Part shown: positions 15,892 to 21,906 of the stretch, piece by piece | Layout: the number at the start of each line of letters is the position of its first letter | Numbering within the stretch: the stretch's first letter is position 1 | IMG/VR virus record: IMGVR_UViG_3300021956_000066 | Span: 1-27,553 of that record | Length of the DNA stretch: 27,553 nt | Source: a virus | Reading direction: 5' to 3' (one strand) | The notes under the pieces: model-generated | Told to the model about the DNA's origin: nothing | Databases searched by the model: none | The model's input: only the letters and a program-made list of their open reading frames with translations | Position numbers and translations under genes: made by a program

Positions 15892-16417
15892 ATCACTTAG
15901 CGCATTCCAAAACGAATGCCCAATTATCCACAAAGACACAAAGGGACATAATTATACATATGCCGACCTTCCTCAAATCTTCAGCACAATCAATCCGTTA
16001 ATGAAAAAGCACGGACTTTGCTTCAGTCAATTACTGGAGAACGATGGCCTTCGCACTATCTTGTTTCATGTAGAAAGCGGAGAGCAATTAGAAAGTTTTA
16101 CTCCAATCCCTAAAATTAAACTTGGGGCCATGAATGATTATCAGTCATTTGGTTCAGGTGTTACTTACTTTAGAAGATATGCAATCAGCTCGATGCTTGG
16201 GTTAGTTACTGACAAGGACATTGATGCAGCTGGAGTTCAAGCATCAAAGAAAAGCGTTTCAATCTCAGATTCAGAATTAGGCGAAGTAAAAAGATTGCTT
16301 GATGAATGCACTCACGTTGATCACTTGAAAGAAATTTGGGATGACATCGAAGCACCTTATCAGGCATTACCAATCATTAAAGAATTATTCACAAAACGTA
16401 AATCAGAATTAAAATAA
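15875..16417 (+). CDS. ERF-family single-strand annealing recombinase
   Basis: 180 residues from ATG 15875; the frame extends upstream to a TTG but the conserved part starts MKNLIKSLSAFQNECPIIHK. ERF hallmarks include ADLPQIFSTINPLMKKHGL, LRTILFHVESGEQLESFTPI and the family signature YQSFGSGVTYFRRYAISSML followed by GLVTDKDIDAAG. ERF proteins (first known from phage P22) pair complementary single strands in phage recombination and in circularising or repairing phage DNA. It is followed, with a one-base overlap, by an SSB-like protein, its expected functional partner. Confidence 0.9.
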   Translation: MKNLIKSLSAFQNECPIIHKDTKGHNYTYADLPQIFSTINPLMKKHGLCFSQLLENDGLRTILFHVESGEQLESFTPIPKIKLGAMNDYQSFGSGVTYFRRYAISSMLGLVTDKDIDAAGVQASKKSVSISDSELGEVKRLLDECTHVDHLKEIWDDIEAPYQALPIIKELFTKRKSELK

Positions 16418-16677
16418 TGGAAAAAAAAGACAAAGTATTCGCAAAGGGATTCAATTTCAAACGTTCAGAAAATGCACCTGAATGGGTAGTCGGAAAGTTA
16501 TCAATCAAGTTAGAGGATGCAATGCCATTCCTCACGCAGAACGCAAGCGGTGATTGGGTTAATTTAAATGTCGTTCAAGGTAAGCAAGGAAATTATTACA
16601 TTGAGTTAGATACTTGGAAACCTACCGGTCAAGCACCAGTGCAAGCAAAATCATCAGGAACAGATTTACCGTTTTAA
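16417..16677 (+). CDS. Small SSB-like protein ending in DLPF
   Basis: 86 residues, overlapping the ERF stop by one base. The body (VFAKGFNFKRSENAPEWVVG, NLNVVQGKQGNYYIELDTW) is beta-rich with aromatics and basic residues, compatible with a very small OB-type fold. A Gln/Ala/Ser linker follows and the last residues are TDLPF, matching the acidic-Pro-Phe C-terminal peptide by which bacterial SSBs recruit partners. I infer a minimal phage single-strand DNA-binding protein acting with ERF. It is far shorter than cellular SSB (about 150-180 residues), so the fold needs confirmation. Confidence 0.65.
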   Translation: MEKKDKVFAKGFNFKRSENAPEWVVGKLSIKLEDAMPFLTQNASGDWVNLNVVQGKQGNYYIELDTWKPTGQAPVQAKSSGTDLPF

Positions 16678-16679
16678 TT

Positions 16680-16862
16680 ATGGGAGCAAAAGACAAAGCA
16701 ATAGCATTAGTAAAAAAGTTTTACGTTGATGCTAATACGGATTTCAATAATTCAAAAATATGTGCATTGATTTTAGCAAATGAAATTATAGACGATTTAA
16801 TTGATCAAGAAAAGGACAGTTTATATTGGCACGAAGTTAGAAAAGAAATAGAAAAGTTATGA
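16680..16862 (+). CDS. Small conserved phage protein (KICALILANEII...YW-EV family)
   Basis: 60 residues from ATG 16680 (MGAKDKAIALVKKFYVDANT onward); the frame extends upstream as a shadow of the SSB-like gene. The pattern F-x(3)AN...CA-x(3)AN-II...YW-EVRKEIEKL is one I recall from small Flavobacteriia phage and prophage proteins, all helical. Two further genes here, 22314-22544 and 24234-24422, share this layout. Function unknown. The stop overlaps the next start (ATGA). Confidence 0.65.
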   Translation: MGAKDKAIALVKKFYVDANTDFNNSKICALILANEIIDDLIDQEKDSLYWHEVRKEIEKL

Positions 16863-17056
16863 AAATCAAAAAGATGTCGTTATATGCCCAAGTGGCTGAA
16901 AACTTAAATAGCAAGGGAATCCTTCCATTCTCTGCAAGATCGTGGAACACACCGCTGGTGCAGTCAGTTGCTTATGGAAAGATAAACTATCCTGAAGTAA
17001 TGGAAGAGATTAAGAACGTTTTAAATGCAATGCAGAATGAAAGAGTTAACGTTTAA
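16859..17056 (+). CDS. Small hypothetical protein, possibly DNA-binding
   Basis: 65 residues, MKIKKMSLYAQVAENLNSKG then ILPFSARSWNTPLVQSVAYG. The helix-rich layout with SARSWNTPLVQSVAYGKINY could be a helix-turn-helix-like unit (a loop, then a putative recognition helix), but I see no firm family. Basic N-terminus, ATGA overlap with the gene before. It overlaps the candidate gene at 17037 by 20 bases. Confidence 0.6.
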   Translation: MKIKKMSLYAQVAENLNSKGILPFSARSWNTPLVQSVAYGKINYPEVMEEIKNVLNAMQNERVNV

Positions 17057-17189
17057 CGAATGGCAAGCACATTTGTCAAAGCAATTAGAATCAGATTATC
17101 GTAAATTAAAACTTATAAAAAATGAAAAACTTTCAAAAGTATCACGCAGAAAATCCACAAATTTACAACGAGTTCAAGAGCTTAGCTAA
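17037..17189 (+). CDS. Candidate 50-residue Lys/Arg-rich protein
   Basis: The frame starts at ATG 17037, overlapping the previous gene, and bridges the gap MKELTFNEWQAHLSKQLESD to a basic end (KVSRRKSTNLQRVQELS). The first 28 codons fill the only gap between neighbours; the rest overlaps the 17122 gene by 68 bases, more than is usual here. Either it is genuine with an overlapping basic tail, or the gap is a leader for 17122. No family recognised. Confidence 0.35.
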   Translation: MKELTFNEWQAHLSKQLESDYRKLKLIKNEKLSKVSRRKSTNLQRVQELS

Positions 17190-17388
17190 AATGCTAATTA
17201 GTAGAAACTACAAACGTATCGGTGCTAAGCAAATATTTGAGTATATTCGGTTTCAAACAATGATAAGCGGAAACGATGGATGGAAACTTAATAACAGTTA
17301 CACATCAGATTACGCACGATTATTTGGAGAAGAATATCCACATTGGTCAGGATATTTTCAAAAAAGAGTTTGCAAATCCAAAAATTAG
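17122..17388 (+). CDS. Conserved phage hypothetical protein (ISR-YK-IGAKQIFE-IR type)
   Basis: 88 residues: FKSLAKMLISRNYKRIGAKQ, IFEYIRFQTMI, then WKLNNSYTSDYARLFGEEYP and an aromatic end (HWSGYFQKR). I recognise this as a widespread small phage protein in which a helical unit with a tyrosine-aromatic C-terminal motif is kept, often near replication genes; no biochemical function is known to me. The -33 element of the following promoter lies inside its last codons. Confidence 0.7.
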   Translation: MKNFQKYHAENPQIYNEFKSLAKMLISRNYKRIGAKQIFEYIRFQTMISGNDGWKLNNSYTSDYARLFGEEYPHWSGYFQKRVCKSKN

Positions 17389-17399
17389 TTCTATATTTG
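17369..17399 (+). promoter_or_regulatory. Bacteroidota promoter TTTG-N19-TATATTTG
   Basis: TTTG at 17369-17372 and TATATTTG at 17392-17399 are separated by 19 bases, an exact match to the Bacteroidota -33/-7 consensus (TTTG, TAnnTTTG). Transcription would start about base 17405, just upstream of the structured RNA at 17405-17493. Confidence 0.8.
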
Positions 17400-17404
17400 A
17401 ATAC

Positions 17405-17493
17405 ATAATCAGCGTAAGGGGTGAGAGTCTTCCGGTGATTTAATGGGTTAAAAAACCAAAGCCAGTTGTTCTCTCACGCAGCTGGCTTTTTTT
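17405..17493 (+). ncRNA. Putative ~90-nt structured RNA with pseudoknotted terminator (sRNA or leader/attenuator)
   Basis: Between genes at 17388 and 17504 lies a strongly structured segment behind its own promoter. The 3' hairpin pairs AGCCAGTT (17460-17467) with AGCTGGCT (17480-17487), extendable by two A-T pairs, and ends in a T run: an intrinsic terminator. Its 12-base loop contains CTCTCAC (17471-17477), the exact complement of GTGAGAG at 17421-17427, so an H-type pseudoknot is predicted. A small hairpin GGTT-AAAA-AACC (17446-17457) lies in between. Together this is a self-contained unit, either a free small RNA or a leader controlling the replication genes starting at 17504. It contains no open frame worth calling. 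Confidence 0.65.
17458..17493 (+). terminator. Intrinsic terminator (3' part of the structured RNA)
   Basis: An 8-10 bp stem (core AGCCAG with CTGGCT) with a 12-base loop and a run of seven T. It lies 11 bases before the start codon at 17504, so it would stop transcription just ahead of the replication gene unless read through or prevented; this is why attenuation is considered. Confidence 0.8.
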
Positions 17494-17503
17494 ATGCTCA
17501 AAA

Positions 17504-18178
17504 ATGAAATATTTCCTACACGATTCCAATTCATTTAACGACGAAAAGATTACAGAATTGTATCTTGAATTTGGGTATGAAGGTCTTGGATTGTTTTACA
17601 CAATCTTAGAAAAGTTAGCATTACAAGAGAAACCAATTAAGACTAATGTGTTAAAACATCAACTAAATGTTGGTAAAAAATTAGAGAAATGCTGGCGATT
17701 TATGGAAGAAATTGATTTGATTTCTTCAAATAATGGCGAAACTTTCAACAAACAATTGCTAAACTTTAGCCAAAAGTATCAAGTTTCTAAAGAAAAAAAC
17801 GCTAAAAGAATTTCAGAATGGCGTGAAAATCAAGCAGTTAAGGAAAATGTAACAAGTTCAGAAAGTGTTAGTAACGCTGATAAAGTAAAAGAAAGTAAAG
17901 TAAAAGAAAGTAAAGTAAAAGAAAGTAAAGTAAAGTTAATAGATATACTAACCCCACACGAACATAGTTTTGAGTTAGGTGATGAATATGAAAATTTTTA
18001 TTCCTATTGGTCTGAAAAAAACAAATCAGGGAAAGAAAGATGGGAATCCGAAAAGTTTTTTGATATTAATAGAAGAATTAAAACTTGGATGCAAAACAAA
18101 TCTAAATTTAACAATAATGGAAACGAACCAAAACTTGGCACCAGTGCGGCAAGAATGGAAGCCTTACGCAAGTGGTAG
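17504..18178 (+). CDS. Replication-initiation-like protein with Lin1244/Lin1753 (DUF4373)-like N-terminus
   Basis: 224 residues. The N-terminus (YFLHDSNSFNDEKITELYLE followed by FGYEGLGLFYTILEKLA) is the winged-helix-like domain seen in DUF4373 / Lin1244-Lin1753-type phage replication proteins, often coupled to DnaD-like proteins. A linker holds four in-frame KES/KVK repeats (about residues 125-145). The C-terminal third (SYWSEKNKSGKERWESEKFF, RIKTWMQNKSKF) is a helical segment of the type often found after such linkers. Expected role: origin binding or replisome assembly. The gene overlaps its partner (18117) by 62 bases. Confidence 0.75.
   Translation: MKYFLHDSNSFNDEKITELYLEFGYEGLGLFYTILEKLALQEKPIKTNVLKHQLNVGKKLEKCWRFMEEIDLISSNNGETFNKQLLNFSQKYQVSKEKNAKRISEWRENQAVKENVTSSESVSNADKVKESKVKESKVKESKVKLIDILTPHEHSFELGDEYENFYSYWSEKNKSGKERWESEKFFDINRRIKTWMQNKSKFNNNGNEPKLGTSAARMEALRKW
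17881..17935 (+). repeat. Tandem 15-bp direct repeats inside the replication gene
   Basis: The unit TAAAGTAAAAGAAAG occurs three times without change (17881-17895, 17896-17910, 17911-17925), followed by a partial fourth (TAAAGTAAAG). Being a multiple of three, copy-number change keeps the frame and only lengthens the KVKES linker. AT-rich tandem repeats inside an initiator gene recall lambda, where origin iterons lie in gene O; an origin function is possible but unproven. Confidence 0.85.
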
Positions 18179-18857
18179 CTTATCGCCAATCGTTCAAGCA
18201 CAAAGCACGCTAACAATCAGACAAAGGTCAGAAGATGACATTAAAGAAGCAATTCGCTATGCGATGGTTTTGGTTGGTTTACGAGGTGCAAATATGCCGA
18301 CAGATGAGGAAAAATTTGTCTTGCTTAATTTTATCAGAGTAAACTTTGGAAACCAAACTCCGGAAGAAATTAGATTAGCTTTTGAATACGCAATTGCTGG
18401 CAAGTTTGAAATAGATGTTAAATGCTACGAGAATTTCAGTTGTGAATACTTTGCACGGATTATGAAAGCATACATTGACTATTCAAGAAATGAAGTAAAA
18501 GGATTACCTAAAGAAATAGAACCTATGAAAGAAGTTCCAAGTGATCAGCAATTAAAAAAAGATGCGATTGATACGGTCAATTTTTATGCAGACAAATTAG
18601 AGAAGTCAAATAAAGAAGGCAAATCATTTACTTTCATTGCTGGAGGACTTTCAATACTATGGGACTATTTAGATAAGTTAGAAATTCAAAGTTTAACAAC
18701 TCAAGAACGTTTAGAGATTTGGAATAAGTATGCAAGCATTAAAGATGACGCAGAAAGAAAGTTACAATGCAAAACGCAAGGATACATTAGATTAATAAAT
18801 CAATTAGTAGATTTTGAATGCAGATTAGATTCAGAAGGAAAAATTAAACCAATATAA
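18117..18857 (+). CDS. Replication-module protein, possible helicase-loader/replisome partner
   Basis: 246 residues from ATG 18117 (METNQNLAPVRQEWKPYASG); the upstream part of the frame is a shadow of the preceding gene. The central region EDDIKEAIRYAMVLVGLRGA, MPTDEEKFVLLNFIRVNFGN, TPEEIRLAFEYAIAGKFEID and CYENFSCEYFARIMKAY matches proteins next to DUF4373 genes in Bacteroidota phages and prophages. It is all helical; I see no Walker motifs, so it is not an AAA+ loader. A role in recruiting the host helicase or primase is inferred from neighbourhood. Confidence 0.65.
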   Translation: METNQNLAPVRQEWKPYASGSLSPIVQAQSTLTIRQRSEDDIKEAIRYAMVLVGLRGANMPTDEEKFVLLNFIRVNFGNQTPEEIRLAFEYAIAGKFEIDVKCYENFSCEYFARIMKAYIDYSRNEVKGLPKEIEPMKEVPSDQQLKKDAIDTVNFYADKLEKSNKEGKSFTFIAGGLSILWDYLDKLEIQSLTTQERLEIWNKYASIKDDAERKLQCKTQGYIRLINQLVDFECRLDSEGKIKPI

Positions 18858-18859
18858 TT

Positions 18860-19120
18860 ATGAATATTTTATTAGAAGCAAATAAGATCATTAACGAAAG
18901 ATCTGAAGAAAAAGAAAGAATGTATGGACCATTTCAAGAAGGAATGGAGAGAGCTGCTTTAATATTTAATGGAATGACAGGATTAAATATAACTGCAACT
19001 GAAATCTATAAAGCTTTAATAGCTTTAAAATTATCAAGGGAATCATATAATCACAAAGAAGATAATTTACTTGATGCTGTAGCTTATATGGCTAGTTTGA
19101 ATGATTATTTAAATAAATAA
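18860..19120 (+). CDS. DUF6378-like small helical protein
   Basis: 86 residues: EEKERMYGPFQEGMERAALI, then NITATEIYKALIALKLSRES and a C-terminal HKEDNLLDAVAYMASLNDY. The YG-(x)n-A-(x)n-KLSRE-(x)n-D--DA--Y pattern fits DUF6378, a phage family of unknown activity; the paired acidic residues (EDNLLDA) recall all-alpha NTP pyrophosphohydrolases. It begins the visibly AT-richer block 18860-20080 and directly precedes the gp42-like gene, so a nucleotide-pool role is plausible but inferred. Confidence 0.65.
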   Translation: MNILLEANKIINERSEEKERMYGPFQEGMERAALIFNGMTGLNITATEIYKALIALKLSRESYNHKEDNLLDAVAYMASLNDYLNK

Positions 19121-19122
19121 AT

Positions 19123-19773
19123 ATGTATACGATAAAATGTTTGACAGCACAAAATGCTTTTGAAGAATTATATGATTATATAATTAAAAATGGCGAAGAT
19201 TGTTCTAATGGAACAAAGCAAATATTTAATACTTTAATTCAAATTGATAGACCTGATTTAAATTTAATTAAAACAGAATTTAGAAGTTGGAATAAAGATT
19301 ACGCCGAATATGAATGGCAATGGTATTTAAGTGGTAATCCAAATGCAGAAGAAATATCTAAAAAAGCAAAAATTTGGAAAAATATGATGGATGAGGATGG
19401 TAAAGTTAATTCAAATTATGGTTATCAATGGAATAGAAATAATCAACTTAATAATGTAATAGATATTTTAAAAAATAATCCAACTTCAAGAAAAGCTAGT
19501 ATATCGTTGTATGATGGAAAAGAAATATATAAATATTCTAAAGATACAGTTTGCACTTATGCAATTAATTTTTATATAAATAAAGATAAACTTAACATGC
19601 AAGTTATGATGAGAAGTAATGATTTAGTTTATGGATTTTGTAATGATCAATACTGTTTTAGTAAATTACAAATGTTAGTAGCAAATCAATTAAATTTAAA
19701 TTTAGGAATTTACACTCATTTTGTATGTAATATGCATATCTATGAAAGACACTTTAACTTAAAAAATAAATAA
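19123..19773 (+). CDS. T4 gp42-like deoxycytidylate hydroxymethylase (thymidylate synthase superfamily)
   Basis: 216 residues. Thymidylate-synthase-family signposts are all present: NYGYQWN (98-104), NPTSRKA (119-125), a catalytic-Cys position (C144), QVMMRSNDLVYGFCND (160-175) and HIYERHF (205-211). MRSND-V-GF-ND is what I remember from T4 dCMP hydroxymethylase (MRSNDVVFGFRND). The position occupied by Asn in thymidylate synthase (GLPFN) is Asp175 here, the change known to shift base preference from U to C. The enzyme should make 5-hydroxymethyl-dCMP with methylene-tetrahydrofolate. It is slightly shorter than T4 gp42 (246). It lies between DUF6378 and MazG-like genes. Confidence 0.8.
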   Translation: MYTIKCLTAQNAFEELYDYIIKNGEDCSNGTKQIFNTLIQIDRPDLNLIKTEFRSWNKDYAEYEWQWYLSGNPNAEEISKKAKIWKNMMDEDGKVNSNYGYQWNRNNQLNNVIDILKNNPTSRKASISLYDGKEIYKYSKDTVCTYAINFYINKDKLNMQVMMRSNDLVYGFCNDQYCFSKLQMLVANQLNLNLGIYTHFVCNMHIYERHFNLKNK

Positions 19774-19774
19774 A

Positions 19775-20080
19775 ATGAACTTAACAAATGAATTTGATTT
19801 AATAAGAATTTGGGCAAATGCAAAAGGAATTTATGCATTGGGTGATCCTAAAACTCAGTATATTAAATTATTAGAAGAAACTGGAGAATTAGCAAAATCT
19901 ATTTTAAAAAATGACGATGATGAATTTATTGATGCTATAGGTGATTGTGTAGTAGTTTTAACAAATTTGGCTGCATTGAAAGGATATAAAATAGAAGATT
20001 GCATTAATTCTGCTTATGATATTATTGCTAAAAGAACAGGTAAAATGGAAAATGGAACTTTTGTAAAAGATAAACAATGA
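19775..20080 (+). CDS. MazG-like nucleotide pyrophosphohydrolase
   Basis: 101 residues. The metal-binding motif is YIKLLEETGELAKSIL (E34, E35, E38), completed by DEFIDAIGDCVVVLTNLA (D53, D57), as in all-alpha NTP pyrophosphatases. These hydrolyse (d)NTP to (d)NMP plus pyrophosphate; T4 gp56 dCTPase/dUTPase is a relative in fold. Placed one base after the gp42-like gene, it may make dCMP from dCTP and so feed the hydroxymethylase while removing unmodified dCTP. The substrate cannot be read from the sequence. Confidence 0.8.
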   Translation: MNLTNEFDLIRIWANAKGIYALGDPKTQYIKLLEETGELAKSILKNDDDEFIDAIGDCVVVLTNLAALKGYKIEDCINSAYDIIAKRTGKMENGTFVKDKQ

Positions 20081-20316
20081 AAAGCAAAACAACAATCCAA
20101 AAGTTAATTGACGAGGTCGATGATGTTTTAAGAATCGATCACATTGAGGTCAATCGCAGAATGGTTTACCAATTATTCAAAGAAAAATTAACTATCCTTC
20201 TTGATGACGAAGAGGCAGTTATTAAGCAAGCCTATCGTGAAGGATGCTGGAAATGTAGTCAATATGAAACCGAAGAATTAGCCGACAAATACTATGAACA
20301 GACCTACGGAATTTAA
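20077..20316 (+). CDS. Small conserved phage protein ending YYEQTYG
   Basis: 79 residues, mostly helical and acidic: TTIQKLIDEVDDVLRIDHIE, then AVIKQAYREGCWKCSQYETE with a C--C pair, ending in EELADKYYEQTYGI. The AY-EG...YY--T-G ending recurs in small phage proteins of Bacteroidota that I know only as hypothetical. It overlaps MazG-like by four bases and contains the start of the small membrane gene at 20294. Confidence 0.65.
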   Translation: MKSKTTIQKLIDEVDDVLRIDHIEVNRRMVYQLFKEKLTILLDDEEAVIKQAYREGCWKCSQYETEELADKYYEQTYGI

Positions 20317-20413
20317 TAATCCTAAGAAAAGTTTTTGGGAATTACTAATTATTTTGTTAATATCGGGTGTCGTAATGATTTCAGCAATCATTTATAACGT
20401 AATAAACCTATGA
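20294..20413 (+). CDS. 39-residue single-span membrane protein
   Basis: Translates as MNRPTEFNNPKKSFWELLII then LLISGVVMISAIIYNVIN. A short Asn/Lys-rich cytoplasmic part precedes one hydrophobic helix spanning most of the rest. It starts inside the end of the previous gene and its TGA overlaps the ATG of the VRR-NUC gene (ATGA). The coupling and clean TM profile argue that it is expressed. Confidence 0.6.
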   Translation: MNRPTEFNNPKKSFWELLIILLISGVVMISAIIYNVINL

Positions 20414-20751
20414 AAAGCCAAGAGCATCAAATCCAAGTGGCAATCTGCCAATACCTTGATTTAATCAAAATACCTTACTTTGCAATTGCAAACGGTGGAT
20501 TACGCAACATAATAGTTGCCAAAAAGCTAAAAGCCGAAGGAGTTAAGGCTGGAGTGGCTGATTTATTTTTAATGATTCCAAATAAGATATTTAGCGGATT
20601 ATTTATCGAGGTAAAAACCAGCACTGGAAGGCAACAAGAATCACAAAAGGATTTTGAGAAGCTGGCTTTTGATTCAGGATATTGCTACGAACTTGTCAGA
20701 AGTTTAGACGATTTAATTAAATGTTTAGAAACCTATAAGAAAATAAGATGA
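20410..20751 (+). CDS. VRR-NUC domain nuclease
   Basis: 113 residues. The PD-(D/E)XK-type core is complete: EHQIQVAICQYLDL (N-terminal helix with the conserved Glu), GVKAGVADLFLMIPN (D51), GLFIEVKTSTGRQQESQKDF (E67, K69, followed by the Q-S-QK-F helix). VRR-NUC nucleases cut DNA in recombination or replication; in phages a Holliday-junction or flap role is often assumed. It sits in the early region downstream of recombination and replication genes and overlaps the next gene by four bases. Confidence 0.88.
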   Translation: MKSQEHQIQVAICQYLDLIKIPYFAIANGGLRNIIVAKKLKAEGVKAGVADLFLMIPNKIFSGLFIEVKTSTGRQQESQKDFEKLAFDSGYCYELVRSLDDLIKCLETYKKIR

Positions 20752-20933
20752 TAAAGAAGATTTTAACGGCCATATATTGCGCTGGATTAATTTATTTGTT
20801 AGTCGCAATGGATTACGCTAAGAAGCCAAATAAAGTGGCTTATATCGCAAAAGATACAATTGAGATATTTGAGGATAATTTCGATTCGACTTGGCAAGTT
20901 TACGGATGCACTTACTACGGATTTAAAAAGTAA
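20748..20933 (+). CDS. Small N-terminally anchored membrane/exported protein
   Basis: 61 residues: one hydrophobic N-terminal segment (ILTAIYCAGLIYLLVAM) followed by a ~40-residue soluble part ending STWQVYGCTYYGFKK. No lipobox, so it is probably an anchored protein with its C-terminus in the periplasm, though a signal peptide cannot be excluded. ATGA overlap with VRR-NUC. Function unknown. Confidence 0.6.
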   Translation: MIKKILTAIYCAGLIYLLVAMDYAKKPNKVAYIAKDTIEIFEDNFDSTWQVYGCTYYGFKK

Positions 20934-20937
20934 AACA

Positions 20938-21180
20938 ATGGAAAACGAAAATTGTGTTATAGATAAATTTAAAGGATGTTGTTGTAAATGTGAATACAAT
21001 ATACCTTTAATGAAGCATCCAATAAATTTAAATATAGGGAAGGGAAATATGAGTGAAATTATGGGATTTGCGTGCATTGGATTTTTTTCTGTAAATGAAA
21101 GAATTGCACATTTTTTTGATAAAGAACACGGAATGTGTGAATTGTATTTACATAAACAACAAGACAATGGAAAAATATAG
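20938..21180 (+). CDS. Cys-cluster small protein, probable metal binder
   Basis: 80 residues from ATG 20938 (MENENCVIDKFKGCCCKCEY); the upstream part of the frame shadows the previous gene. The N-terminal GCCCKCEYNIPLMKHP with the later GFACIGF and HGMCELY gives six to seven Cys plus His, a likely zinc or Fe-S site. I recall comparable CC-C-Y-----HP proteins in phages, without known function. The coding strand is AT-richer than that of the VRR-NUC gene. Confidence 0.65.
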   Translation: MENENCVIDKFKGCCCKCEYNIPLMKHPINLNIGKGNMSEIMGFACIGFFSVNERIAHFFDKEHGMCELYLHKQQDNGKI

Positions 21181-21391
21181 AATAGTGGAAGCAAAGATAC
21201 CTAAACTGCTTGATGATGATATTACTATTAAATATTTATACAGATATGATGTTGAATATTTAGAAACATTGTTTTTTGGATTAATAAAGCGATGGAATAA
21301 ATGTGGTTCATATTACAAATTAGAACAAGCAAAAGCAAAAATTGAATTTTATAAAAAAAGAGAAACTTGGAAAGTAATTGATGTAGAATAA
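21167..21391 (+). CDS. Hypothetical protein, 74 residues
   Basis: Starts MEKYRIVEAKIPKLLDDDIT at ATG 21167, overlapping the Cys-cluster gene by 14 bases; the open frame continues upstream only as its shadow. The end is helical with LEQAKAKIEFYKKRETWKVI, a form seen in many small phage proteins with an E-A...YK--WKV-D tail. No family or function assigned. Confidence 0.6.
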   Translation: MEKYRIVEAKIPKLLDDDITIKYLYRYDVEYLETLFFGLIKRWNKCGSYYKLEQAKAKIEFYKKRETWKVIDVE

Positions 21392-21392
21392 T

Positions 21393-21626
21393 ATGGGCCA
21401 CAAGTGGATAAGAAATGACGAATTAAATTGTCCATTTTGTTTGAAAGAGCAAAAGGCAGAGGTCATCCATTACCTTTGGAACATGACAAGCAACTTAGCA
21501 GAGTTAAACGTTATCTGCGACGATTGTAAAAAGACATTGAGATTACGACAAACCAATTTAGGATACCTAATTTTAAGAAAATATGAGAAACATTACAAGC
21601 CAAAAATTAAAACTAAAGTTTTATAA
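21393..21626 (+). CDS. Zinc-ribbon protein
   Basis: 77 residues with two CxxC knuckles: NCPFCLKEQ and ICDDCKKTL, separated by ~27 residues, the layout of a zinc ribbon. An aromatic/basic tail (YEKHYKPKIKTKVL) could contact nucleic acid. Such proteins may be transcription-related or structural metal sites; nothing more specific can be said. It starts one base after the previous stop. Confidence 0.7.
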   Translation: MGHKWIRNDELNCPFCLKEQKAEVIHYLWNMTSNLAELNVICDDCKKTLRLRQTNLGYLILRKYEKHYKPKIKTKVL

Positions 21627-21660
21627 TCATAATCCAAAAGAACAAACAGTTTTAAAAAGA

Positions 21661-21906
21661 ATGAAAAATATACCGACAGCAATTGTAAAACTTAAAGAAT
21701 ATTTGAAAGAAAACAACATTCCTTTTGTTAGGTTTCAAGATACTCAAAACTATATGATCCTCAGAGCAAGCGGAGGCTATCATTATTTGATTCTAAAATT
21801 CTATGAATTACCAATTAACAACTGGAAAGGATTTGAATTTAAGATTGAAGAAGTCAAATCATTAGATGAATCAGTTAAAGCAATCAATAAATATTTAAGT
21901 TTATGA
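21661..21906 (+). CDS. Hypothetical protein, 81 residues
   Basis: I prefer ATG 21661 (MKNIPTAIVKLKEYLKENNI) because the alternative start at 21583 would overlap the zinc-ribbon gene by 44 bases and adds only a Lys-rich shadow. The protein has an alpha/beta layout with FVRFQDTQNYMILRASGGYH and a closing helix (SLDESVKAINKYLSL). No known family. It overlaps the lipoprotein gene by four bases. Confidence 0.55.
   Translation: MKNIPTAIVKLKEYLKENNIPFVRFQDTQNYMILRASGGYHYLILKFYELPINNWKGFEFKIEEVKSLDESVKAINKYLSL

Noticed and set aside
17881-17935. CRISPR-like array
   Set aside because: The units are adjacent without spacers and in frame within a gene; they are tandem repeats.
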